From the NCBI GenBank assembly GCA_017548075.1, contig JAFYNL010000058.1, positions 1-53,585 of the forward strand: DNA of 53,585 nucleotides. The letters are read 5' to 3'. Shown one piece after another: positions 8,071 through 16,407 of the stretch. The translations under genes were made by a program, and so were the position numbers. How positions within the stretch are numbered: position 1 is the stretch's first letter; the number at the start of each line of letters is the position of its first letter. This DNA comes from Bacteroidaceae bacterium (lineage in GTDB: Bacteria > Bacteroidota > Bacteroidia > Bacteroidales > Bacteroidaceae). The notes beneath the pieces were generated by a model. That model saw only the letters and a program-made list of their open reading frames with translations. It was not told where the DNA came from and did no database searches.

Positions 8071-8214
8071 TTACCTGCAAGTAATTTCAGAAATACCTTA
8101 AGGTAAATCGCAAAATACCTTAAGGTAATTTGCCAACGACCCACGTGAAGTTTGCAAAGATCACACGTGAAGTTGGGCAACTTAACGTGTTACGTTTGGA
8201 AGTTAACCTAAGGT
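8071..8214. repeat. 22-bp palindrome array 1 (seven units)
   Basis: Core centres lie near 8077, 8099, 8121, 8144, 8166, 8187 and 8210, a period of 21-23 bp. Cores in order are TTACCTGCAAGTAA, ACCTTAAGGT twice, CACGTG twice, TAACGTGTTA and ACCTAAGGT. Spacers resemble one another (TTTGCCAAC, TTTGCAAAG, TTGGGCAAC). The last core touches the stop of the TonB receptor gene. Function unknown. Confidence 0.8.
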
Positions 8215-10611
8215 CTATAACTCGATAAGGATGCGGGCGTTTATCATGCGGCCTGTCAGGTAGTTGGGAACGGCGTACTGGTGGTTCGAGATGTCCGTTA
8301 TCCAATAGTAACTGCTGACGTTGTTGAGGCCAAAGATATTGAAGCAATCCAGTCCGAGCCAGATGTTCCTCAAGTGCTTGCAACGGCGGAGATGATGGTC
8401 CTCGTTATCGATAAGTCGGTAGTTCATGCCAACGTCGAAACGCCGATAGGCAGGGGCTCGGAAGGCATTTCGCTCAAGTCCTGTGTGCGGAGGACCGAAG
8501 GGAAGTCCGTCTGCGAAAGTGGCCTTCAGGTTCATCTTCCAGCGAGTGGTATTGGGGAAATAGTCTGTGAAGAAGAGGTTGATGTTGTAGCGCTGGTCGG
8601 TAGGCTGGGGAATCTTCTGTCCGTTCAGCGACATCGAGGCTTTCATCAGGCCGAAACTAATCCAAGAGTCTGTGCCTGGAACGAACTCGCCATAGAGTTT
8701 GAAGTCGGCTCCAACCACATAACCCGTCGCACAGTTGTTGCCATAATAGACAATCTTGAGGTTGTCCACATTGTAGGGATTCAGCTTCCATTGTGCCTTG
8801 TAGTAGGCTTCGGTAGTGAACTTGAAAGGTCGGTTGGCCACCTTGAACTTGTACTCCATGCCGGCAACCACTTGGAACGAGCGCTGCGACTTGATGTTCT
8901 GGTTGAGTTGAACCGTGGTGTTTCCTGCTATGGTAATGGTGTCGCGAAGCTCCTTATAGAAGGGGCGCTGGTTGTAGAGGCCCATTGCAAGGCGGAATGT
9001 GAAGTTGTCGTTGGCCGCAGGAACGAAGCCAAGACTTGCACGAGGGCTGATGAGCCACTCGCTATTCCAGTTCCAATAACTGAGTCTTACGCCATAATTG
9101 AGGCTGAGAATGCCGACGCTGCTCTCCTTTCGCCAAGTGTCTTGAGCATAGAGTTCGAGGTGGTTGGAGCTGATTTCGTTGCTGGCTCGCATGTTGTAAA
9201 TGACCTGAAGGTCGTTCCCAGTATGGGGCACAGAGTAACCGCTACTGTCGCGATACTCCCATTCGTTCGAGTTCTCGCGAACCTTCTCGTGCTTCCAGCC
9301 CAGACCTGTGTGAATTTGATGGGTGCCAAGTTTCAGGTCGTAAGCCAGTTTCATGGACTGAACGGAGCTGTAGAGGAAGTTGCGAGCGTGCTCCATATAA
9401 GAGCCCACGCCCAGTTGCTCGTCTCCATTCGTCTCGTTCAGCCAATATTGTCCCTGAATGTCATAGGTCTCTTTTTCCCGATTGCTGAAGAGCGATGTGG
9501 TGAGACTGATGGCTCCCTTGCCAAGACGACGAGCCGCCCTAATGGTTCCAAAAAGCGTCTGGAACTGGTCTTCCTCTTTCCCGTCGAAATAGACCTTGAA
9601 GCTCTTCACGTCCTCCAACGTGCCAAACTTGGTCTCGCGATCGGCCGGCTTGAAGTTGTAATTGTTTCGGTTGATATAGACAATGGCGTCGAAGGCCCAA
9701 TCTTTCGTGGGAGCCCAACGGAAGTAAGCCTGATAGTCGAGGAAGTTGGGCTTGTATTCGCCCTTTGTTTCGAGCGAGCCAAGCATATACTGATTCGTCT
9801 TATAACGCAAACCGTTACTGAAGGAGAACTTCTTCTTGCCGTAGCCCACATAAACGTTTGCGCCAAGCAGACTGGCTGCAACTGAGGCTTCGAGCCTCTC
9901 TGGATGGGCATAAGTGATGTCGAGAACGGAGGACATTCTGTCGCCATATTTCGCCTCGAAACCGCCTGCAGAGAAGTTGATCTTCTCCACCATATCGCTA
10001 TTGATGACGGAGAGGCCTTCCTGCTGACCGCTGCTGATGAGCATGGGGCGATAAACCTCCACACCATTGATGTAGACGCAGTTCTCGTCGAACGAACCGC
10101 CGCGCACATTATACTGGCTCGAAAGCTCGTTATGGGTGCTGACGCCAGCCTGCGTGGCAACAAGTTCCTCTACCGCATTGCCGCTCGTCGAGGGCATTCG
10201 CTTAAGGTCTTTCGCGTTGAGTTCCTGCATCGAACCCATTTGCCTTCGCGTCTCAGCAACAGTTACTTCCTGCATTTCCTTGCCGCTCTCTCGCATCACA
10301 ATATTGAGTGTGAGGTTGCCTTTCGGCTTCTTAAGGACGCGTTTGCGAGTCTCGTAACCAATCATGCTGTAAACCACCACCACGCTATCGGCAGTATGGA
10401 AGGAGAAGTTGTACTGTCCGTCCAGCGAAGCCGTCGTGCCAAAAGGCTGACCTTCAATGCGTACCTGACACAAAGAGACTGGGTCTTGGCTCTCGTCGAC
10501 AACCCTTCCCTTCAGGTGCACTTTGGCCGTATCAGGCTCTTGTTCGTCCTGAGCAGACACATTCATAATGCCCCAAAAGAGAGGCAAAAGAAGCAATATG
10601 AAACGTTTCAT
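8215..10611 (-). CDS. TonB-dependent outer-membrane receptor
   Basis: 798 aa. A signal peptide (MKRFILLLLPLFWGIMNVSAQ) is followed by a carboxypeptidase-regulatory-like domain (about 30-115: VHLKGRVVDESQDPVSLCQV... YNFSFHTADSVVVVYSMIGYETRKR), a plug domain (about 125-235, with YNVRGGSFDENCVYINGVEVYRP) and a 22-strand-type barrel to the end. It imports a bulky nutrient across the outer membrane using TonB energy. There is no SusD partner beside it, so it is not a classical glycan-utilisation pair; a metal chelate, cofactor or peptide substrate is as likely. No clear TAnnTTTG box is visible upstream. Confidence 0.9.
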   Translation of the reverse strand: MKRFILLLLPLFWGIMNVSAQDEQEPDTAKVHLKGRVVDESQDPVSLCQVRIEGQPFGTTASLDGQYNFSFHTADSVVVVYSMIGYETRKRVLKKPKGNLTLNIVMRESGKEMQEVTVAETRRQMGSMQELNAKDLKRMPSTSGNAVEELVATQAGVSTHNELSSQYNVRGGSFDENCVYINGVEVYRPMLISSGQQEGLSVINSDMVEKINFSAGGFEAKYGDRMSSVLDITYAHPERLEASVAASLLGANVYVGYGKKKFSFSNGLRYKTNQYMLGSLETKGEYKPNFLDYQAYFRWAPTKDWAFDAIVYINRNNYNFKPADRETKFGTLEDVKSFKVYFDGKEEDQFQTLFGTIRAARRLGKGAISLTTSLFSNREKETYDIQGQYWLNETNGDEQLGVGSYMEHARNFLYSSVQSMKLAYDLKLGTHQIHTGLGWKHEKVRENSNEWEYRDSSGYSVPHTGNDLQVIYNMRASNEISSNHLELYAQDTWRKESSVGILSLNYGVRLSYWNWNSEWLISPRASLGFVPAANDNFTFRLAMGLYNQRPFYKELRDTITIAGNTTVQLNQNIKSQRSFQVVAGMEYKFKVANRPFKFTTEAYYKAQWKLNPYNVDNLKIVYYGNNCATGYVVGADFKLYGEFVPGTDSWISFGLMKASMSLNGQKIPQPTDQRYNINLFFTDYFPNTTRWKMNLKATFADGLPFGPPHTGLERNAFRAPAYRRFDVGMNYRLIDNEDHHLRRCKHLRNIWLGLDCFNIFGLNNVSSYYWITDISNHQYAVPNYLTGRMINARILIEL

Positions 10612-10656
10612 CTTATATAATAACGCGAAAAGTGTCGATTTATTGTATTTATTTCG

Positions 10657-10664
10657 TACCTTTG
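10657..10664 (+). promoter_or_regulatory. -7 box for the nitroreductase operon
   Basis: TACCTTTG followed by C, 21 bp before the ATG at 10686. No good -33 match at the expected distance. Confidence 0.6.
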
Positions 10665-10685
10665 CAGAGCAAATAAGACTAAAAG

Positions 10686-11213
10686 ATGGAAAACTTCAGC
10701 GAATTGATAAAGACGAGACGCAGTATGCGTCAGTTCACAGACGAGCTTTTGAGTGGCGACGAAGTGAAGCTTCTCCTTCGAGCAGGCCTGATGTCCCCAA
10801 GCAGCAAGGGTCTTCACAGCTACGAGTTCGTTGTGGTAGAGGACAAGCAAATGCTCGCGGCTTTGAGTCAGAGCAAACAAGTGGGCTCCGACTTCCTTGC
10901 AGGAGCGCCTTTGGCTATCGTGGTTCTAGCAGATCCGGCTATCAGCGATGTCTGGATTGAAGATGCCTCTGTGGCTGCGACAAACATCCTCTTTCAGGCC
11001 GAAGACTTAGGTTTGGGAGCTTGTTGGATTCAGGTTCGCGACAGACAAGACGCAGAAGGTCGTCCAACGGAAGAAATCGTGAAGTCTCTCTTGGGCATTC
11101 CTGAAGGATTGAGGGCCGTTTGCATGATTGCAGTCGGACACAAAGGAATGGAACGCAAGCCGCAAAACGAAGACAGACTCAAATGGGAGCGCGTACATAT
11201 AGGACAGTACTGA
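10686..11213 (+). CDS. Nitroreductase-family flavoprotein
   Basis: 175 aa, typical of small FMN-dependent nitroreductases. The N-terminal FMN phosphate-binding motif (KTRRSMRQFTDE), the SPSSKGLHSYEFVVVED segment and the glycine-rich LGLGACWIQVRDR segment are present. These cytoplasmic dimers reduce nitro compounds, quinones or flavins with NAD(P)H; the natural substrate is unknown. It is first in a plus-strand operon, and the DUF2520 start lies 31 bp inside its end. Confidence 0.87.
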   Translation: MENFSELIKTRRSMRQFTDELLSGDEVKLLLRAGLMSPSSKGLHSYEFVVVEDKQMLAALSQSKQVGSDFLAGAPLAIVVLADPAISDVWIEDASVAATNILFQAEDLGLGACWIQVRDRQDAEGRPTEEIVKSLLGIPEGLRAVCMIAVGHKGMERKPQNEDRLKWERVHIGQY

Positions 11214-11911
11214 TTGGAGCCGGCAATGTGGCGAGTTTCCTAAAGGAGCACATCAAGCCGCCTTTCGAACTGACTGCCGTTGGTGGTCGTCAAAGGAAAT
11301 GTCCGCTCCCAAAGGATGCTGACCTCTACGTCATAGCAGTCTCTGACCGCTCTATTCCCTCTGTGGCAGAGGAACTTAAGGGCGTCGAAGGCTTGGTTGT
11401 TCATACTGCAGGAAGCGTTCCGATGGATGTTCTTCCTCAGCAAAGAAAAGGCGTGCTTTACCCTTTGCAAACGATTTCCAAGACGCGAAAACTGTCTGCC
11501 TCGAAGGTTCCTTTCTATATTGAGGCTTCTCAGCAGCAGGACCTCGAATTGCTTCGGCTGCTTGCAGAGAGTATGGGAAGCAAAGCTACGGCTATGACGA
11601 GCGAGAAGCGCCGATATTTGCATCTCGCTGCCGTCTTCTGTTGCAACTTTGTCAATCGCCTTTATGGCATTACGGCCGACCTCCTTGAAGAGCATGAGAT
11701 TCCTTTCTCGGCCATGCTTCCGCTCATTCACGAAACGGCTGAAAAGGTGGAGCAACTCACTCCTCATCAAGCCCAAACTGGTCCTGCAGTTCGATGGGAC
11801 GAGGAAGTGATGGCTCAGCAAATGGCTCTTCTAAACGATGAGCAACGCCAACTTTATCAATTACTTAGCAAAAGCATTCACGATGATAAACTACGATTTG
11901 ACCAAGATTAA
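11183..11911 (+). CDS. Rossmann-fold DUF2520 protein
   Basis: 242 aa from the ATG at 11183, chosen because it leads directly into the nucleotide-binding strand RTVLIGAGNVASFL; an upstream in-frame ATG (11120) would add 21 unrelated residues inside the nitroreductase gene. N-terminal F420/NADP-oxidoreductase-like Rossmann domain, then an all-helical DUF2520 domain (YLHLAAVFCCNFVNRLYGI... PLIHETAEKV). Members resemble ketopantoate/pyrroline-5-carboxylate reductases but have no assigned reaction. It overlaps the KdsC gene by 29 bp; DUF2520-KdsC-Maf is an order I recognise from other Bacteroidales. Confidence 0.83.
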   Translation: MGARTYRTVLIGAGNVASFLKEHIKPPFELTAVGGRQRKCPLPKDADLYVIAVSDRSIPSVAEELKGVEGLVVHTAGSVPMDVLPQQRKGVLYPLQTISKTRKLSASKVPFYIEASQQQDLELLRLLAESMGSKATAMTSEKRRYLHLAAVFCCNFVNRLYGITADLLEEHEIPFSAMLPLIHETAEKVEQLTPHQAQTGPAVRWDEEVMAQQMALLNDEQRQLYQLLSKSIHDDKLRFDQD

Positions 11912-12401
11912 GGCTCTTGTCTTCGATGTGGACGGCGTTCTCAGCGCTGAGACCATTCAGATGAGCGAAGAAGGTTTGCTTGTCCGCACCCTGAACACGA
12001 AGGACGGATACGCTCTTCGCCTTGCCGTAACGGAAGGACTGCATGTTGCCATCATTACTGGGGCTCGCGAAGAAGCCATTCGCCTCCGTTATGAAAGGCT
12101 CCGCATCAACGATATCTTCCTCGGTAGTTCTGTAAAAACGGACTCCTTGAAGCAGTTGCTCGACAAATACAATCTGTCTCTCGATGAGGTTCTTTACATG
12201 GGTGACGACATTCCAGATTACGAGGTGATGAAGCAGGTGGGACTTCCTTGTTGCCCTGCTGACGCGGCTCCTGAAATCATGGAAATCAGTCGCTATGTTA
12301 GCCATCGCAATGGCGGCTACGGTTGCGTTCGCGATGTCATTGAACAAGTACTCAAGGCTCAAGGGAAATGGATGGCAAATGCCGATGCCTTTAGCTGGTA
12401 A
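11883..12401 (+). CDS. kdsC: KdsC-type HAD phosphatase (KDO-8-phosphate phosphatase)
   Basis: 172 aa from the ATG at 11883, the normal size for this capless HAD group. Motif I is FDVDGVLS (Asp15 and Asp17), motif II Thr is in IITGAREE, Lys is in SSVKTDSLK and motif IV is MGDDIPDYEVM. These enzymes dephosphorylate KDO-8-P for lipopolysaccharide core synthesis and work as tetramers in which a neighbour closes the active site. The alternative is a related sugar-acid phosphatase. Confidence 0.88.
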   Translation: MINYDLTKIKALVFDVDGVLSAETIQMSEEGLLVRTLNTKDGYALRLAVTEGLHVAIITGAREEAIRLRYERLRINDIFLGSSVKTDSLKQLLDKYNLSLDEVLYMGDDIPDYEVMKQVGLPCCPADAAPEIMEISRYVSHRNGGYGCVRDVIEQVLKAQGKWMANADAFSW

Positions 12402-12427
12402 TACACATTATTTTAATTGCGCTCTCA

Positions 12428-12991
12428 ATGAAAATAATCTTAGCAAGTAACTCTCCTCGCCGCCAAGAACTCCTTTCAGGACTTGGGCTCGACTATGAAG
12501 TTCGCACGCTTCGTGGCCTTGATGAATCTTATCCTGAAGGTCTCTCGATGGAGGAAATACCGCAGTATATCAGCCGCAAGAAGGCAGCGGCTTACACACT
12601 TGGAGCCGACGAATTGCTCATAACTGCAGACACAATTGTGTACCTCGATGGAGAAGTTCTTGGCAAACCTGCCGATGAGGCTGAGGCTAAAGAAATGCTT
12701 CGAAAGTTGTCAGGAAAAACGCACCAAGTCGTTACTGGCGTCACTCTTACCTGGAGCAATCAACAACACTCGTTTGCTTCTGTCTCTCAAGTCACTTTTG
12801 CAACGCTTACAGACGCGGAAATCGATTACTATGTTACGCATTATCGTCCTTTGGACAAGGCTGGAGCGTATGGCATACAAGAGTGGATTGGCTACATCGG
12901 TGTTTCGTCTCTTCAAGGTTCCTACTTTAATGTGATGGGCCTTCCTGTTCAACGACTTTATTCTGAAATGAAGAAACTTAATTTAATATGA
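12428..12991 (+). CDS. maf: Maf-family nucleoside triphosphate pyrophosphatase
   Basis: 187 aa. Starts MKIILASNSPRRQELLSGLG, the phosphate-binding signature, with the catalytic Asp in LITADTIVYLDGEVLGKP and SGKTHQVVTGVTLT. The features fit the dTTP/UTP-cleaving YhdE subfamily. It probably clears non-canonical or excess pyrimidine nucleotides. The stop overlaps the next lipoprotein start as ATGA. Confidence 0.92.
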   Translation: MKIILASNSPRRQELLSGLGLDYEVRTLRGLDESYPEGLSMEEIPQYISRKKAAAYTLGADELLITADTIVYLDGEVLGKPADEAEAKEMLRKLSGKTHQVVTGVTLTWSNQQHSFASVSQVTFATLTDAEIDYYVTHYRPLDKAGAYGIQEWIGYIGVSSLQGSYFNVMGLPVQRLYSEMKKLNLI

Positions 12992-13551
12992 AGTGTAAAT
13001 ATTTTTTCATCTGCCTATCTCTGTTAGTTTTCCTTTCTTGCGAAAAGAACGACTACAGTTCTTATTGTCCGACATGGAAGGGTTTCACCTATACGGTTGG
13101 TGCTCGTCCGAACGATGTCGCTGGCAATCCTAGAAATGTTGTCCTGCATCCAGGCGACTCTATCCACCTGACAGCCCATCAGGACAAGCGTGGACACCTC
13201 ATCAATGCAACGTATTACACTTGGACAATCTGTTTCGATACGATTGATGCAAGGAGTGGTGAAAAGGTTCACGCCACGAAAACTTACGACAAACGAACTA
13301 ATTATGATGGCTATGCTGATGGTGCCGACGACCCTATTTGCCATTTGCTTTTGCCCGCAAATGCTTTGCCAACAGATGCGAAACCCGATACCATCAAGTT
13401 TGTAGCCCGCTATAGTTATAGTGGTCAGGGAATTGTGGTTGATAATGGAAACATCATCGAGAACACTTCTTATGGCGGTCGTATTACGCCTCAAAGTGGT
13501 CCAACTGGAGGCGGAGCAGCAGGTTATCTCTACTTCAAAGTGGAGGAATAA
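12988..13551 (+). CDS. Small lipoprotein of unknown function
   Basis: 187 aa with a lipobox (ICLSLLVFLSCEK, lipidated Cys18). The mature part is beta-rich, with an immunoglobulin-like feel (HPGDSIHLTAHQDKRG... TYYTWTICFDT... KFVARYSYSG) and a glycine-rich end (SGPTGGGAAGYLYFKVEE). I do not recognise a family. It is the last gene of the nitroreductase-DUF2520-KdsC-Maf operon, translationally coupled to maf by ATGA, and ends just before palindrome array 2. Confidence 0.75.
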   Translation: MKCKYFFICLSLLVFLSCEKNDYSSYCPTWKGFTYTVGARPNDVAGNPRNVVLHPGDSIHLTAHQDKRGHLINATYYTWTICFDTIDARSGEKVHATKTYDKRTNYDGYADGADDPICHLLLPANALPTDAKPDTIKFVARYSYSGQGIVVDNGNIIENTSYGGRITPQSGPTGGGAAGYLYFKVEE

Positions 13552-13560
13552 AAATCTTCT

Positions 13561-13679
13561 CCAGTTGAGTCGCCAAACATAACGTAGTTAAAATCCAAAG
13601 TTAACGTGTTATGATTGCAAAGTTAACGTGTTAAGTTGGTCAACTTAACGTGTTACGTTTGAGATTTAACTGTAGGTTG
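13561..13679. repeat. 22-bp palindrome array 2 (five to six units)
   Basis: Opens with CCAGTTGAGTCG (13561-13572), then cores TAACGTAGTTA (13580), TAACGTGTTA at 13602, 13624 and 13646 (spacing exactly 22) and a decayed core near 13673. It fills almost the whole space between two convergent genes (stops at 13551 and 13687); no T-run terminator is seen. Confidence 0.85.
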
Positions 13680-13686
13680 TTTGGAA

Positions 13687-14448
13687 TCAAGCCTCGAGAA
13701 CCAGTCCGTCGTAGGCATAGTGGAAGCCTGAAGGAAGCTTCTGCTCCTCTATTTCATAAAGCCCAACTTGGTGGCACATGTGAATGAAATAAGTCGGAAT
13801 CTCTCCCAGACTTCGGCTGAACTCAATAGCGTGCTCGACAGTTTGATGAGTCTTGTGAGGCGTATGACGTAAGGCTCCGATAATGAGCAACTTAATGCCT
13901 TTGAGCAAGGGGAGTGAAGAGTCGAACAACTCAGTCATATCTGTGAGGTAAGCCACATCGCCAATCCTGTATCCGAGGATGGGCAACTCGCCATGCATGA
14001 CGCGAATCGCAGTCACTTCGAGCGAGCCAAACTGCAACTTGTCGCCTTCCTTCAGCTCGTGCAAATCCAGTTTTGGAATGCCTGGATAAGTGTGCCTGAC
14101 CAAACAATAGGGAAGCCTTTGGCGCAAATGCCTGCAAGCATAGTCGTCAGCATAAATGGGAAGGTCACGCTCGAAGGTAAATGGACGAAGGTCGTCGATG
14201 CCTCCAACGTGGTCGTAATGCTCGTGAGTGATGAGGACGGCATCAAGCGGCTTTTGCATCTTGATTCGCAACATTTGCTCGCGAAAATCAGGTCCGCAAT
14301 CGATGAGAAGTCTTGTGTCGCCTTCCTCGAAAAGAGCCGAAGCACGAAGACGGCGGTCACGAGGGTCGCTACTTGTGCAAACCTCGCATCCACAGCCTAT
14401 TTGCGGCACTCCAATGCTTGTGCCTGTTCCAAGGAAAGTTATCTTCAT
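13687..14448 (-). CDS. Metallo-beta-lactamase-fold hydrolase, PhnP-like
   Basis: 253 aa from the ATG at 14448; an upstream ATG at 14517 gives 23 residues without the fold. The first strand runs MKITFLGTGTSIGVPQIGCGCEVC, with the Cys-rich segment after strand 1 seen in PhnP-like phosphodiesterases. The metal site is THEHYDHVGG, with further ligands in RVMHGE, LTDMTE and FIHMCHQ. Probably hydrolyses a cyclic nucleotide or phosphodiester in the cytoplasm. The start overlaps the murB stop as ATGA. Confidence 0.85.
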   Translation of the reverse strand: MKITFLGTGTSIGVPQIGCGCEVCTSSDPRDRRLRASALFEEGDTRLLIDCGPDFREQMLRIKMQKPLDAVLITHEHYDHVGGIDDLRPFTFERDLPIYADDYACRHLRQRLPYCLVRHTYPGIPKLDLHELKEGDKLQFGSLEVTAIRVMHGELPILGYRIGDVAYLTDMTELFDSSLPLLKGIKLLIIGALRHTPHKTHQTVEHAIEFSRSLGEIPTYFIHMCHQVGLYEIEEQKLPSGFHYAYDGLVLEA

Positions 14449-15446
14449 ATAAAGTTGACTTCTGGCTCCAAATTGATGCCGAAACGCTCGTAAACATCCT
14501 TCTTGATGGCTTCGCAAAGCCTTTGTATATCGTGTCCTGAAGCTCCTCCCTTGTTGACGAGAACCAGAGCTTGGCGGTCATGAACGGCTGCAGGCCCAAG
14601 ACTTTTGCCCTTCCAACCTGCCTGTTCAATAAGCCAACCTGCTGCCAACTTGATGCCATTTTCTGCGTTGTAATGCGGCATTTGAGGGTATTGCGAGAGC
14701 AACTGCTCGGCCTTCTCCTTCGACACAATTGGGTTCTTGAAGAAGCTGCCTGCATTCCCTTGCTCTTTTGGGTCAGGAAGTTTGGCCTTACGAATGTCGA
14801 TGATGACTTGGCGCAACTGTTCTGCAGTAAGATTTTGCTCGGAAAGTCCAGCTTGTTCGACTGCTTTGATGAGCCCTCCATACTGAAGTTTCGGCTCGAA
14901 ATGCTTGCTGAGTCTAAATGTGACGCGAGTGATGGCGTACTTGCCCCAAAGCTCTTCTTTGAAAATACTTTGCCGATAACCATAGCCGCACTCGTTCTGC
15001 TTCCACAAATGCTCCGAGCCGTCTTTCAAACTGATGCCTTTCACCTCTTCAATCACATCCTGAACCTCGACTCCATAAGCCCCAATGTTCTGAACGGCAG
15101 CGGCTCCTATCTGACCTGGGATGAGCGAAAGATTCTCCATTCCAAACCAGCCATTTTGGATAGCTTGGGCAATGAACTCGTCGCAAATCTCGCCAGAGCC
15201 AACCTCCACAAGCACTTCGTCTTTCGTCTCTTCTTTCAGGTTGATGCCCTGTATGTTTGACTTCAGAACGACGCCCTTGTAGTCGCTGAGAAAGAGAAGA
15301 TTGCTTCCGCAACCGATATGGAGCAGAGGCAGGTCGGCATATTGCTCGTGAATAATCGAGAGAACCTCGCGAAGAGCTTCCTCCGAATCGTAGGTAAAGA
15401 GCGCTCGAGCCTCTACATCAATGCCAAAAGTGTTCTCAATTTTCAT
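14445..15446 (-). CDS. murB: UDP-N-acetylenolpyruvoylglucosamine reductase
   Basis: 333 aa type I MurB. It reduces UDP-GlcNAc-enolpyruvate to UDP-MurNAc in peptidoglycan synthesis, using FAD and NADPH. The FAD-binding half has LPLLHIGCGSNLL and ENLSLIPGQIGAAAVQNIGAYG; the active site carries GYGYRQSIFK, the catalytic Ser in GNAGSFFKNP and a C-terminal Glu in LEPEVNFI. It overlaps DUF4348 upstream by 11 bp and the PhnP-like gene downstream by 4 bp. Confidence 0.96.
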   Translation of the reverse strand: MKIENTFGIDVEARALFTYDSEEALREVLSIIHEQYADLPLLHIGCGSNLLFLSDYKGVVLKSNIQGINLKEETKDEVLVEVGSGEICDEFIAQAIQNGWFGMENLSLIPGQIGAAAVQNIGAYGVEVQDVIEEVKGISLKDGSEHLWKQNECGYGYRQSIFKEELWGKYAITRVTFRLSKHFEPKLQYGGLIKAVEQAGLSEQNLTAEQLRQVIIDIRKAKLPDPKEQGNAGSFFKNPIVSKEKAEQLLSQYPQMPHYNAENGIKLAAGWLIEQAGWKGKSLGPAAVHDRQALVLVNKGGASGHDIQRLCEAIKKDVYERFGINLEPEVNFI

Positions 15447-16293
15447 ATCTGGTAAGGCGCCAGCCAGTTCGTTCTTTAGTGAATGTGAATACCTCTTGCA
15501 GTCCGTTAGAGAGGCCGCTTTTGCGCAACACGATTCTATGTCCGCCGTAGTTTTGTCCTTTACGAATGTTGGAGATGATTCCGCTGGGAACTTCAGGACA
15601 GAACGTCTGCCATTGGTCTGCGTCGATGATGCCGTTGATGCTCCCTTCTTCGTCTTCCGAGTCTTGGATGACGATGTGAAGTGGATCGGCTATGGATTGC
15701 GATTGGAAGATGCTGTCTGTGCAGAAACGAGCATAGAAATCGAGGAATTCTCCCAAATCATCGTCTTCGAATGTGGCTTCGCGAATGGCTTCGAGCCTCC
15801 AATGACCTTCTTCTCTAAGGAATTGGAAATTGCGAATCGTTCCGTCGTTGAGGTTGATGCGTTGCAGGCTCACAATAGAGTCTTCCTCCATCTCCAAATC
15901 GTCTTCAGCCCGCATCTGTGAGGCGTTTCCATAAAGGGTTGTGAAGTATTCGCCAGAAAGGAAACTGAGTTCGAACTCAGGGTTGAAGTCCTCGATGGCT
16001 TCAGCAGGTCGAGCAGAGTGTTCAAGCCGCAAAGGATTGGCCGTGCGTTCCTGTCGAAGTGTGCGACTATGCAGGTAAGCAAAGAGAAAATCGTTGAAGA
16101 CGCCATCCAGGGCAGGACTTTCCTCTGGGAGCAGGGAGAGCTCTTCTTCCTCCTGAACCAGCGTGTCCGTCGGAGTCTCGCTTGCCTCTTGCATCAGGTT
16201 CGCAGCTTCTTGCTCTTTGTTGCTATTATTGCCACACGAAAGCAAGCCAGCGACCATTATAAAGCTCAATATGCCCCTGCACTTAATTCTCAT
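15436..16293 (-). CDS. DUF4348-family lipoprotein
   Basis: 285 aa with a lipobox (FIMVAGLLSCGNN). An acidic linker (LVQEEEELSLLPEESPALD) precedes a mixed alpha/beta domain (DGVFNDFLFAYLHSRTLRQERTANPL... HIVIQDSEDEEGSINGIIDADQW). I recognise the Bacteroidetes-restricted DUF4348 pattern; function unknown. First gene of a three-gene operon with murB, which suggests an envelope role. Confidence 0.78.
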   Translation of the reverse strand: MRIKCRGILSFIMVAGLLSCGNNSNKEQEAANLMQEASETPTDTLVQEEEELSLLPEESPALDGVFNDFLFAYLHSRTLRQERTANPLRLEHSARPAEAIEDFNPEFELSFLSGEYFTTLYGNASQMRAEDDLEMEEDSIVSLQRINLNDGTIRNFQFLREEGHWRLEAIREATFEDDDLGEFLDFYARFCTDSIFQSQSIADPLHIVIQDSEDEEGSINGIIDADQWQTFCPEVPSGIISNIRKGQNYGGHRIVLRKSGLSNGLQEVFTFTKERTGWRLTRYEN

Positions 16294-16320
16294 TCTGCAT
16301 CCTAATGACTAAAAATCGTG

Positions 16321-16351
16321 CAAAAGTACAAATAAACTTTAAACTATCAAC
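16321..16351 (-). promoter_or_regulatory. Promoter of the DUF4348-murB operon
   Basis: Minus-strand GTTG (16351-16348), 19 bp, TACTTTTG (16328-16321); the ATG follows 27 bp later. Confidence 0.55.
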
Positions 16352-16371
16352 TATAAATTTAAACTTTTTTA

Positions 16372-16379
16372 TATCTTTG
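16372..16379 (+). promoter_or_regulatory. -7 box for pheS
   Basis: TATCTTTG followed by C, 28 bp before the pheS ATG. The -33 region is AT-rich without a clear TTTG. Confidence 0.6.
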
Positions 16380-16407
16380 CACGCGAAAACAGAAAAATAG
16401 GCTCTTT

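Larger units (their letters stand above)
7931..8214. other. Convergent intergenic region with an inverted heptamer element and a palindrome array
   Basis: These 284 bp between the TPR regulator and the TonB receptor have no credible ORF. They hold a perfect 18-bp inverted repeat (7967-8059) followed immediately by a seven-unit array of palindromic cores (8071-8214). No intrinsic terminator with a T-run was found for either gene. Confidence 0.8.

Noticed and set aside
8071-8214. CRISPR-like array
   Set aside because: Units are about 22 bp with no unique spacers, the repeat is in the spacer-like part, and no cas genes are present.
8281-9885. 534-aa open frame on the plus strand
   Set aside because: Antisense shadow of the TonB-dependent receptor.
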